In this document: piece after piece, positions 1 to 5,941 of the stretch
Layout: every line of letters begins with the position of its first letter
How positions within the stretch are numbered: position 1 is the stretch's first letter
DNA from: Anaerolineales bacterium UBA2232
GTDB lineage: Bacteria > Chloroflexota > Anaerolineae > UBA2200
DNA length: 19,638 bases
NCBI GenBank assembly: GCA_002348045.1
Contig: DDYO01000231.1
Location: 1-19,638, forward strand
Direction: 5' to 3'
Translations under genes and position numbers: made by a program
Notes under the pieces: generated by a model
The model's database searches: none
The model's input: the letters and a program-made list of their open reading frames with translations, nothing else
What the model was told of the DNA's origin: nothing

Positions 1-583
1 GAATGAATTTGACCGGTAAACCGGCAAAGAGCTTTTCCAAGTCGCGGCGGGTGTAGACGTTGACATGCGGGCAGAGTTTATCTCGCCAGGGCCGCGGCAA
101 GTAATTTATGAAGAGTTTATTGCCGAAGTGGTATTTGCCCCTCCAGTAGATACCGTGGGTCTCAAAGGGGTACCAGCGGTTCGGCGCGAACACAACGATG
201 CGTCCTCCTGGCGTCGTGACCCGGTATGCTTCGAGGACGGCTTGTCGGTCATCATCCACATGCTCCAACACCTCGTGGAGCAGAACGATGTCCAGTGAAT
301 TGTCGGCAAATGGCAACTGCTCCGCCGGCGCTTCATAGATCCGCGCCAGAGACCGTTGCGCCTCGGCCACCTTGTCAGCGTCAATGTCCACACCGTAGAC
401 CTGGTCGCTGAAGGCGGACAGCTTGCGTACGTAGGCGCCGAGGCCGCATCCCACATCGAGGATGCGCTTGTTGTCAAGGGGGGCATACAAGCGGATCAGA
501 TCGAGGCGGCGATCCTGCCCGAAGCGCCATACATAGCTGGGATGGCCTAACGTGATGGCCTTGTCGATCACTTCTTCCCGCAC
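1..583 (-). CDS. Class I SAM-dependent methyltransferase, 3' end cut by window edge
   Basis: The reading frame is open from position 583 down to base 1, so the C-terminus lies outside the window. A GTG start at 583 is preceded by GGTGGT about 9 bases upstream; a second GTG four codons in is possible. Around residues 41-50 the protein has the SAM-binding motif ILDVGCGLGA, followed by an acidic strand end (VYGVDIDA). A post-motif region LPFADNSLDIVLLHEVLEHV is typical of the Methyltransf_11/UbiE-like superfamily. After it comes GGRIVVFAPNRWYPFETHG, a pattern common in small-molecule or lipid/glycan methyltransferases of this fold. The substrate cannot be named. It is divergent from trxB and has its own plausible promoter at 618-646. 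The fold is certain; the target is unknown. Confidence 0.85.
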   Translation of the reverse strand, partial: MREEVIDKAITLGHPSYVWRFGQDRRLDLIRLYAPLDNKRILDVGCGLGAYVRKLSAFSDQVYGVDIDADKVAEAQRSLARIYEAPAEQLPFADNSLDIVLLHEVLEHVDDDRQAVLEAYRVTTPGGRIVVFAPNRWYPFETHGIYWRGKYHFGNKLFINYLPRPWRDKLCPHVNVYTRRDLEKLFAGLPVKFI

Positions 584-617
584 TGCTCAAACCACCTAGT
601 TTGCGAGTATGTCGACT

Positions 618-646
618 ATCTTAGCCTAATCGTTCCCCGGCGGCAA
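618..646 (-). promoter_or_regulatory. Sigma-70-type promoter for the methyltransferase
   Basis: On the minus strand a TTGCCG box (641-646) and a TAAGAT box (618-623) are 17 bases apart, about 35 bases upstream of the GTG at 583. Each box matches the consensus at four of six positions. The location in a divergent intergenic gap supports the call. Confidence 0.45.
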
Positions 647-663
647 CTTGGTCCCCAATGCTT

Positions 664-692
664 TTGTCAATAGTGGACAAAGCCGGTAGAAT
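664..692 (+). promoter_or_regulatory. Sigma-70-type promoter for trxB
   Basis: TTGTCA (664-669) and TAGAAT (687-692) are separated by 17 bases, a near-ideal spacing. Transcription would begin near 699, which lies after the upstream in-frame ATG at 658. This argues that the translation start is the ATG at 721. Confidence 0.6.
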
Positions 693-720
693 GGCTCTGA
701 TCTTGAGCAAGGGGGAGTCC

Positions 721-1662
721 ATGGAACAGGTAATCATCCTGGGGTCCGGGCCCGCAGGCCTGGCGGCTGCGATCTACGCTGGTCGCTCGCTTCTGAATCC
801 GCTAGTGATTACCGGGAATGCCCTGGGTGGACAGGCGGCAACTTCGGCCGACATCGAGAACTACCCTGGTTTTCCTGAAGGCATCAGTGGTATGGACCTC
901 ACCCAGCTGATGCAGCGTCAGGCTGAACGTTTTGGGGCACGTGTCGAGATGGATGAGGTGACTGCCGTTGACCTCACCAGGTACCCCTTTGCCATCAGTA
1001 CATTCTCGGGCAGCATCGAGACGCGGACCTTGATCATTGCCACGGGGGTTGCTCCGCAACTGCTGCACATACCAGGCGAGACTGAATTGAAGGGACGAGG
1101 AGTATCGTACTGCGCGACCTGTGACGGCTTTTTCTACAAGGACAAGGTGGTGGTGGTCGTCGGTGGTGGGGACTCGGCTGTAGAGGAAGCGATCTACCTG
1201 ACCAAGTTTGCCGCCAGGGTGTACCTCGTTCACCGTAGGAACCAGTTGCGGGCGCAAAAGATCGCCCAGGAGCGCGCCTTCCAGAATGAGAAGATTACGG
1301 TAGTGTGGGATTCTGTGCTCACGGCCATTCTGGGTGAGGAGCAGGTAACAGGAGTAGGTCTCCGCAACGTCAAGACCGGTGAGCAAACCGAGCTCGTGGC
1401 CGACGGCGTCTTTACGTACGTCGGGAACGTGCCGAACACGCAGTTTCTGCAGGGGCAGGTGGACCTGGATCAGTTGGGGTACGTGATTACCGATCGCCGC
1501 ATGCATACCAACGTGCCTGGAGTGTTCGCTGCTGGGGACGTCCAGGAGCTGGTACTGAAACAGGTATGTACGGCGGTGGGCAGTGCGGCCACGGCTGCGA
1601 TGGAGGCAGAAAAGTTCTTGGCTGAAACGGAGGGTCGTGCCTACCCTCCGAGAGACTCGTAA
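721..1662 (+). CDS. trxB: Thioredoxin reductase (NADPH, FAD)
   Basis: A flavoprotein of 313 residues that moves electrons from NADPH through FAD to a redox disulfide and on to thioredoxin-like partners in the cytoplasm. The FAD-binding motif GSGPAG is at residues 8-13, the redox-active CATC at 131-134, the NADPH-binding GGGDSA at 148-153, the NADPH-phosphate motif HRRNQLRA at 171-178, and the C-terminal FAD motif AAGD near 276. Length is normal for the low-molecular-weight class. The frame is open from an ATG at 658, but the start at 721 has the ribosome site AAGGGGGAG about 5 bases upstream, begins exactly with the family's N-terminus, and lies after the promoter. A DUF1858 CxxC protein follows 31 bases downstream, probably in the same transcript. 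No thioredoxin gene is in the window. Confidence 0.97.
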   Translation: MEQVIILGSGPAGLAAAIYAGRSLLNPLVITGNALGGQAATSADIENYPGFPEGISGMDLTQLMQRQAERFGARVEMDEVTAVDLTRYPFAISTFSGSIETRTLIIATGVAPQLLHIPGETELKGRGVSYCATCDGFFYKDKVVVVVGGGDSAVEEAIYLTKFAARVYLVHRRNQLRAQKIAQERAFQNEKITVVWDSVLTAILGEEQVTGVGLRNVKTGEQTELVADGVFTYVGNVPNTQFLQGQVDLDQLGYVITDRRMHTNVPGVFAAGDVQELVLKQVCTAVGSAATAAMEAEKFLAETEGRAYPPRDS

Positions 1663-1693
1663 GTTCAGCTTAATCGTAAGAAGATAGGAGTGA

Positions 1694-1906
1694 ATGGTGA
1701 AGATAACAAAGAGTATGCCGATTGGTGAGGTTGTTCGTTTGTACCCGGAGACGATACCGGTGTTCTTGCAGCATGGCTTGATGTGCTTTGGCTGTGCAGT
1801 GGCAAGGTTCGAGAACGTGGAGCAGGGAGCGCTTGCCCATGGCATCGATGCCGATCTGCTCATCACGGATTTGAATGCGGCGGTGGCCAGCCCGGCTGAA
1901 GCTTAG
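1694..1906 (+). CDS. DUF1858 domain protein (hybrid-cluster-protein-associated redox disulfide type)
   Basis: A 70-residue protein that is essentially one DUF1858 domain. The family signature is visible: a leading KITKSMPIGEVV, then a paired-cysteine motif CFGC at residues 31-34, just after the HGL(M) turn. In this family the two cysteines are thought to form a redox disulfide, and members often lie beside hybrid-cluster or other redox enzymes; the biochemical role is poorly known. The start follows AGGAG with four intervening bases. It lies directly behind trxB and ahead of a strong terminator, so the pair forms a two-gene unit. This suggests, but does not prove, that the small protein is an electron acceptor or partner of the reductase. 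Confidence 0.88.
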   Translation: MVKITKSMPIGEVVRLYPETIPVFLQHGLMCFGCAVARFENVEQGALAHGIDADLLITDLNAAVASPAEA

Positions 1907-1935
1907 CAGTCTCCGGAGTCGCTCTTGTGTTCTTT

Positions 1936-1963
1936 GAGGGCCTGATCTTGAGTGCAGGCCCTC
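1936..1963 (+). terminator. Rho-independent terminator after trxB unit
   Basis: The stem GAGGGCCTG (1936-1944) pairs perfectly with CAGGCCCTC (1955-1963) around a 10-base loop and is followed by the T-rich GTTTCTT. It starts 29 bases after the DUF1858 stop codon and ends the trxB transcript. Confidence 0.8.
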
Positions 1964-2038
1964 GTTTCTTGACAGCGCGGTGAGTGAAGCCCGTCCGTCG
2001 ATACCGGGAGGCGTGGCTTTGGACCGTCATAGCAGAAC

Positions 2039-2647
2039 TTGAACCAGAGTGTGATGACATCATGCAATTGTGAGGCAACCGAGCTTCGTTCGCGCCCTTG
2101 CGACACTCCGGTGTTGGTCATGATGTCGGGGCTACCGGGCTCTGGCAAGTCATACGTCAGTCGAAGGCTGGCGGCGCGCCTGGACGCTGTGGTTGTAGAG
2201 TCCGACTGGGTGCGAAAGCTGCTTTTTCCCCAGCCGGACTATGGGCCTCTGGAGAGCATGATCACTCATGGCGCGTGCCGGGTGCTGATTCGGCGCCTTC
2301 TTTGGGCCGGAAGGGGTGCTATCTATGACGCCACCAACCTCATTGAGGCTCAACGACAAGTGGTGTACGAACTGGCACGCTCGTGTCATGCCGAGTTAGT
2401 CATCATTCGCACCGTTGCCGCTCCTCAGGAGATCATGCGCAGGCTGGCAGCCAGAAAGCATCGCCCCGAAAGCAACTCCGACGCTGACTGGAACGTCTAC
2501 CTGCGGCTTGCTGAATCCGCGGAGCCAATCCGCACACGGCACATCTGTGTCGACACAACGAAGCCAGTTGAGAGTTGGCTGCTGGAGGTTGATCGGGCGT
2601 TCGCAGTTTCCCGAGCATCCGTGAGCGTACCGAGGCCTACTCTGTGA
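2039..2647 (+). CDS. P-loop (AAA_33 / zeta-toxin-like) kinase-type ATPase
   Basis: Up to 202 residues. The Walker A motif GLPGSGKS is at residues 31-38, following a hydrophobic strand VLVMMS. The ESDWVRKLL segment (about 54-62) and IYDATNL (about 98-104) are the acceptor/lid landmarks of the AAA_33 group. That group includes zeta-toxin-like, chloramphenicol-phosphotransferase-like and polynucleotide-kinase-like enzymes that phosphorylate small molecules or nucleic-acid ends. The substrate cannot be told from the sequence, and no antitoxin-like gene precedes it, so a toxin role is not supported. The start is uncertain: TTG at 2039, GTG at 2051 or ATG at 2054, none with a good ribosome site. 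A stop codon just upstream at 2030 excludes a longer form. It ends 10 bases before the next gene's preferred start. Confidence 0.8.
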   Translation: MNQSVMTSCNCEATELRSRPCDTPVLVMMSGLPGSGKSYVSRRLAARLDAVVVESDWVRKLLFPQPDYGPLESMITHGACRVLIRRLLWAGRGAIYDATNLIEAQRQVVYELARSCHAELVIIRTVAAPQEIMRRLAARKHRPESNSDADWNVYLRLAESAEPIRTRHICVDTTKPVESWLLEVDRAFAVSRASVSVPRPTL

Positions 2648-2657
2648 GGTGAGCATC

Positions 2658-3140
2658 GTGGAACAACAGGAATACCGGGCACAGGGATTGTACTTTGAAG
2701 ACATGAGAATCGGCGACCGAATGTCAAGCCCTGGACGCACCGTGACCGAGGCGGACGTGGTGATGTTCAGCGGGCTCTCCGGTGATTGGCACGAGGTTCA
2801 TAGTGATGCTGAGGCTGCGAGGAACAGCCTCTTTGGCCAGCGCGTTGCACACGGGGTGCTTGGATTGTCCATTGCGACGGGGCTGGCTGGCCGCATGCCT
2901 GGCCTGGCTGGGGCGGTGCAGAGCTTTATTGGACTGGATTGGCGCTTTAAGAAGCCCATCTTTCTGGGGGACACGATCCATGTGCAGGCAGAGGTATCCA
3001 AGAAGAGGCCTGTGAAGGCTTTGGGTGGAGGGTTCGTGGTGCTCAAGATGGTCATCATGAAACAGGATGACCAAGTGGTCCAAGAAGGCGAGTGGATTGT
3101 GCTCTTCCGAGGACGGCCCGATGGGAGACAGCAGGCTTAG
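2658..3140 (+). CDS. MaoC-like hot-dog-fold dehydratase/hydratase
   Basis: 160 residues, the usual size of a single MaoC-like hot-dog domain. The N-terminal YFEDMRIGDRMSSPGRTVTEADVVMFSGLSGD leads into the catalytic D-x4-H motif (Asp43, His48), followed by VAHGVLGLS, which forms the core helix. Family members hydrate enoyl-CoA thioesters or act as related dehydratases in acyl-CoA metabolism, in the cytoplasm. The chain length and pathway cannot be inferred from the neighbours. The frame is open from a GTG at 2649, but the GTG at 2658 is six bases after GAGGTG, which overlaps the preceding gene's stop. It is probably co-transcribed with the P-loop gene. The product name is firm at family level only. 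Confidence 0.87.
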   Translation: MEQQEYRAQGLYFEDMRIGDRMSSPGRTVTEADVVMFSGLSGDWHEVHSDAEAARNSLFGQRVAHGVLGLSIATGLAGRMPGLAGAVQSFIGLDWRFKKPIFLGDTIHVQAEVSKKRPVKALGGGFVVLKMVIMKQDDQVVQEGEWIVLFRGRPDGRQQA

Positions 3141-3192
3141 AACAGCAACTCAGAGGAACCTGTGCCGTGCAGGTAAGCTGAACACGCGCCGC

Positions 3193-3232
3193 GCAGCAGT
3201 GCCAAGGTGATCATTCACCTTGGCACTGCTGC
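3193..3232. terminator. Perfect 18-bp inverted repeat between convergent genes
   Basis: The arm at 3193-3210 is exactly complementary to 3215-3232 with a four-base loop (TCAT). It lies between the stop of the MaoC-like gene (3140, plus strand) and the stop of the YtxH-like gene (3244, minus strand), where a bidirectional terminator is expected. Neither side has a T-tract, so it may act through an RNA-end-protecting hairpin or a factor-dependent route. Confidence 0.6.
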
Positions 3233-3243
3233 TGAGATCAGGA

Positions 3244-3573
3244 CTAGGCCTGTTCGGTTTCTTGTTCGAGCTCTTCCAGGAGTTCTTTCTTCTTCTTGGT
3301 GGCGGCTTTCTTGCCTTCTTCGACGGCTTCCTCTACGCGAGCGACCTGAGCCTCGATGGCTGCGCGGCTCTCCTCCTGCCACTGCTCGGCAGTCTTGCGC
3401 GCTTCTTCCGTCACCTCGATCATTCGCTCCTTGACTTCAATGCCCTTCTCCCGCAATTGGGCACGCGTCTCATCGCCGCGTTGAGGCGCCAAAAGCAGCG
3501 CGACAACAGCGCCGACCAGGCCGCCGAGGATCGCTCCAACCACTAACTCCCCACCTCTGTTCTCATCACCCAT
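3244..3573 (-). CDS. YtxH-like membrane-anchored coiled-coil protein
   Basis: 109 residues. A glycine-rich hydrophobic segment with the YtxH-type pattern (AILGGLVGAVVALLLAP) is near residues 14-31. After it comes a long, highly charged helix (about 35-109) rich in Glu, Lys, Ala and Gln and predicted by eye to be a coiled coil. Members of this family are small envelope-associated proteins linked to general stress in Firmicutes; no enzyme activity is known. Two ATGs lie six bases apart. The second (3573) is seven bases after the AGGAG ribosome site, whereas the first (3579) is only one base away, so the second is preferred. It is the last gene of the mnmA operon and lies next to a YtxG-like gene, as in the Bacillus ytxG-ytxH arrangement. 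Confidence 0.8.
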   Translation of the reverse strand: MGDENRGGELVVGAILGGLVGAVVALLLAPQRGDETRAQLREKGIEVKERMIEVTEEARKTAEQWQEESRAAIEAQVARVEEAVEEGKKAATKKKKELLEELEQETEQA

Positions 3574-3618
3574 GCTCATGCTCCTCTCTTGCGTTACGAC
3601 TTTGCGGCCAGCAGCCCG

Positions 3619-3918
3619 CTATGATTCCTTTTTCCGGGCAACGCCACGTACAAGGACCTCAACTGTGCGCCGGATGCCCGCTGACATCTGTCCAATCTTG
3701 ACCGCCGGTGTAACCAGGGTCTCACTCACCAAACTGGTAGTACCCTGGACCATGCCAACCGTCCGTCGGGCAGACTTGAGGATCGGGCGTATCTCCTCCT
3801 CGAGCAGACGGGTTAGCCTGCGCACCTGGAGAATCAGAAAGATCATGGCGATGCCAATCACGATCGATTCCACTGCCAGGACGATGATGGCCAGGTCACG
3901 TAACAAAGTAAAGTCCAT
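3619..3918 (-). CDS. DUF948/YtxG-like single-pass membrane protein
   Basis: 99 residues with one clear membrane span near residues 7-28 (LAIIVLAVESIVIGIAMIFLIL), followed by a cytoplasmic amphipathic helix and a basic tail ending RGVARKKES. The layout matches DUF948 (YtxG-type) proteins: a short N-terminus, one span, then a helix with regularly spaced Leu/Val. The frame is open further upstream to 3963, but the ATG at 3918 is preceded by GAGGTG at five bases and starts right at the membrane anchor. It lies between an 84-residue membrane protein (22 bases upstream) and the YtxH-like gene (45 bases downstream). The function is unknown; a structural or envelope-stress role with the YtxH-like partner is an inference from gene pairing. 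Confidence 0.72.
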   Translation of the reverse strand: MDFTLLRDLAIIVLAVESIVIGIAMIFLILQVRRLTRLLEEEIRPILKSARRTVGMVQGTTSLVSETLVTPAVKIGQMSAGIRRTVEVLVRGVARKKES

Positions 3919-3940
3919 TGTGCACCTCGCTCTTATTATA

Positions 3941-4195
3941 TCACAAACGCAGCCGACGTGCAAGAAGCATCAGAAGCCAGGCTCCTAAGGTCGAGGCGAC
4001 CAGGTTCAACTCGCCGATCATTGGACCCCGCCACGAGAGGGCCATTGCAGCAAGCTGACCAGTGGCCGTGCCAACAATGGCTGCCAGCCAGGCTACCAGC
4101 AAGCCGCGGAGAACCCGACCGGTGAAAAGGTGGAACAAAGCGGCGTATAGGGTCGCCAACACGAGGGTTAGAATTAGCAGTGGCGAATTCCACAT
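3941..4195 (-). CDS. Small integral membrane protein, unknown function
   Basis: 84 residues, almost entirely hydrophobic, with three probable membrane spans near residues 5-24, 32-53 and 61-80 and a basic C-terminus (ARRLRL). I do not recognise the family. The ATG at 4195 is eight bases after a textbook AAGGAGG, which lies inside the last codons of mnmA; the mnmA stop falls between the two. The strong ribosome site, the three-base gap to mnmA and the conserved direction make this a real gene rather than a chance frame. A longer frame on the same strand (3936-4193) is its shadow. The context suggests a membrane protein co-expressed with the DUF948- and YtxH-like pair. Confidence 0.75.
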   Translation of the reverse strand: MWNSPLLILTLVLATLYAALFHLFTGRVLRGLLVAWLAAIVGTATGQLAAMALSWRGPMIGELNLVASTLGAWLLMLLARRLRL

Positions 4196-4198
4196 GTT

Positions 4199-5299
4199 CT
4201 AGGCCTCCTTGAGTCGAGCCGACGCGATGACGCCACCGCCGAGGACGACGTCATCCTGGTAAAACACCACAGACTGCCCAGGGGTAATGGCGAACTGCGG
4301 GTCGTCAAAAATGACCCGGACGATCTGTGCACTCACAGGAATCAGGACCGCCCTCGCGTCCCTTGATTGGTAACGGATCTTGGCCGTGATGGACCCTGGA
4401 TTGGACGGCGCATGCCCGGAGATGTAGTGGACTTGACGTGCGATGAGCTCCGAAGCAAAGCCAGCGCTTCTGGGACCGACGATGAGAGCATTGCGCGAAG
4501 GATCGATTTCCAGCACATAGAGGGGTTCTGTCCAGGTCAGGCCCAGGCCCTGTCTTTGGCCAACGGTGTAGAAGCCAATGCCTCCGTGGTGGCCCACCAG
4601 TTCCCCGCGTTGATCAAAGATGGGTCCCTGTCGAACGGCGTCAGGCCGATGTTGCTCCAGCAGGTTGCGGTAGTCACCATCAGAAGCGAAACACAGGTCC
4701 TGACTCTCGGACTGGGAGGCGGTCGGTAGGTTCATCTGCTGGGCCATGGCCCTGACCTCTCGCTTGGTGTAGCCGCCGACCGGAAAGAGCGTCCTGGAGA
4801 GATCGGGCTGGTCCAGTAGATAGAGCATATAGGACTGGTCCTTGGATGAGTCGGCGCCGCGCAGGAGCTGGTACTGCCCGGATTGTTGTCGGACCCTGGC
4901 ATAGTGCCCCGTCGCCAGGTAATCCGCGCCCAAATCCTGGGCAATCCGCCAGAGAGCCCCAAACTTGATACGTCGGTTGCAGACAACACAAGGATTGGGA
5001 GTCTCGCCTCTGGCATAGCTGTCGAACACATAGTCTGCCACGACTTCCTTGAACATCTGCCCCAGGTCAACCACTTGAAAGGGAATGCCCAGCGCCGCAC
5101 AAACTCGTTCCGCGCTGCGGATTGCGCGCTGGGATCGAGGCATGCCCGACACGGTCTCTGGGCCTTCTGTGCCAGACCAGAGCCTCGCCGTGATTCCTTG
5201 CACCTCATAGCCCTGCCGCACCAGCAGCGCTGCGGCCGTTGAGCTATCGACGCCACCGCTGAGGGCGACGGCCACTTTGCTCCGAGCGCGGTCGGTCAC
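4199..5299 (-). CDS. mnmA: tRNA-specific 2-thiouridylase MnmA
   Basis: 366 residues, the full family length. MnmA uses ATP and sulfur relayed from a cysteine desulfurase to convert U34 of tRNA-Lys, -Glu and -Gln to 2-thiouridine. The PP-loop motif SGGVDSS is at residues 14-20. Catalytic Cys104 is in NPCVVCN and the persulfide-forming Cys203 in SQDLCF. ATGHYAR (about 129-135) and KDQSYML (153-159) are the usual tRNA and ATP contacts. The GTG start at 5299 is about eight bases after AAAGGA. The start codon overlaps, as GTGA, the stop of an upstream RlmD-like remnant, so translational coupling is an old feature of the locus. It heads an operon of four genes running to 3244. Confidence 0.97.
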   Translation of the reverse strand: MTDRARSKVAVALSGGVDSSTAAALLVRQGYEVQGITARLWSGTEGPETVSGMPRSQRAIRSAERVCAALGIPFQVVDLGQMFKEVVADYVFDSYARGETPNPCVVCNRRIKFGALWRIAQDLGADYLATGHYARVRQQSGQYQLLRGADSSKDQSYMLYLLDQPDLSRTLFPVGGYTKREVRAMAQQMNLPTASQSESQDLCFASDGDYRNLLEQHRPDAVRQGPIFDQRGELVGHHGGIGFYTVGQRQGLGLTWTEPLYVLEIDPSRNALIVGPRSAGFASELIARQVHYISGHAPSNPGSITAKIRYQSRDARAVLIPVSAQIVRVIFDDPQFAITPGQSVVFYQDDVVLGGGVIASARLKEA

Positions 5300-5454
5300 C
5301 GATCGTCCTTTCGCTTGAGCACGGCGACGGATTCGACGTGGCTTGAGAGGACAAGATGAATGTCTTTCAACCTATCGGTTCTCGGGAACATATCCACCTC
5401 ATCTTGTATACCCACAAGGAATGTGCATGAGCTAACAAGGACACGGTCCTTCAG
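5296..5454 (-). pseudogene. Relic of the C-terminus of an RlmD/TrmA-family rRNA methyltransferase
   Basis: In the frame ending at the TGA at 5298-5296, the translation contains VDMFPRT (5397-5377) and, 12 codons further on, HVESVAVLKR. Together these are the hallmark C-terminal end of RlmD/RumA-type uracil-5-methyltransferases; the intact gene at 6252 ends VDMFPQTYHVECVVLMSR. Here DRLKDIHLVLSS interrupts the two halves. Nothing of the catalytic domain is present upstream: the frame is closed by a stop just above 5454. The remnant's stop overlaps the mnmA GTG in a GTGA, the usual sign of an operonic gene end. I see a decayed gene or duplicated 3' end. An alternative is that a short leader peptide is still translated from the ATG at 5391, coupling to mnmA. 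Confidence 0.55.
5351..5407. repeat. 9-bp inverted repeat with internal hairpin in the mnmA leader
   Basis: ACAAGATGA (5351-5359) is exactly complementary to TCATCTTGT (5399-5407). Between them GTTC/GAAC (5378-5389) forms a small hairpin with a four-base loop. The structure covers the RlmD-like remnant upstream of mnmA. It could be a leader structure or a scar of rearrangement. Confidence 0.35.
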
Positions 5455-5488
5455 TCATGCAAATTGGAATTTGTCGACTAGCACACAG

Positions 5489-5941
5489 TCACTCGTTAAT
5501 CGCCTCGACGCCGAGACGTTTTAGTTCCTGAAGATAATCTAACATGTTCTGGAGTACCTCTGGAGAGTGTCCTTCCCAGTCCAAGACCTCGCCCACCACC
5601 CGTAGTGGATGTCTGGTTCGGTAGGACCTCGTCGGGTTCCCTGGGAACTTTTTATCCGTCAGATTGGGATCATCCTCGATGGGGCCGGTGGGCTCCACAC
5701 GATAGATTCGATCTGGTTTGTCGCCCACTGCAAGTTCCGCTCCCCATATTGCTGCATCCAGTGTCGCGGTGAGGTAGACATAGTTGGCTGTTTTTTGCTC
5801 GCCATAATTAGAACGATGGTTGGGTTCCAGCAAGTCTCCCAGCTTCAGGTCGGCTTTTGTGCCGTGGAAGAAGGGCCCTGAATCCAGGCATCCGGCGCCC
5901 TGCAATATAGTAGTCAATTCTGTCACTTCCTCTTTGTTCAT
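5489..5941 (-). CDS. arr: Rifamycin ADP-ribosyltransferase, Arr type
   Basis: 150 residues, close to the 140-150 of known Arr enzymes. Arr inactivates rifamycins by moving ADP-ribose from NAD+ to a hydroxyl on the ansa chain, in the cytoplasm. The family blocks are all present and in order: FFHGTKADLKLGD with the active-site His26, NYVYLTATLDAAIWGAELA (about 53-71), then PIEDDPNLTDKKFPGNPTRS (87-106) carrying the conserved acidic and GNPTRSYRT stretch. The ATG at 5941 has no clear ribosome site, and a stop lies 13 codons upstream, so the start may be leaderless. The gene and its flanks are visibly more AT-rich than the neighbours, and it separates an RlmD-like relic from the intact rlmD-like gene, which fits horizontal acquisition. 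Resistance itself is not shown by the sequence; many environmental Arr homologues exist. Confidence 0.92.
   Translation of the reverse strand: MNKEEVTELTTILQGAGCLDSGPFFHGTKADLKLGDLLEPNHRSNYGEQKTANYVYLTATLDAAIWGAELAVGDKPDRIYRVEPTGPIEDDPNLTDKKFPGNPTRSYRTRHPLRVVGEVLDWEGHSPEVLQNMLDYLQELKRLGVEAINE

Noticed and set aside
802..1866. 354-codon minus-strand frame opposite trxB
   Set aside because: Antisense to a certain gene; the translation is low in recognisable structure and crosses the trxB-DUF1858 boundary.
1969..2005. TTGACA box upstream of the P-loop gene
   Set aside because: No acceptable -10 box lies 16-19 bases downstream (the best lies about 25 away), so it is not called a promoter.
2039..2647. 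Zeta-toxin of a toxin-antitoxin pair
   Set aside because: The P-loop fits the superfamily, but no small antitoxin gene precedes it; the preceding gap has only a terminator and no suitable frame.
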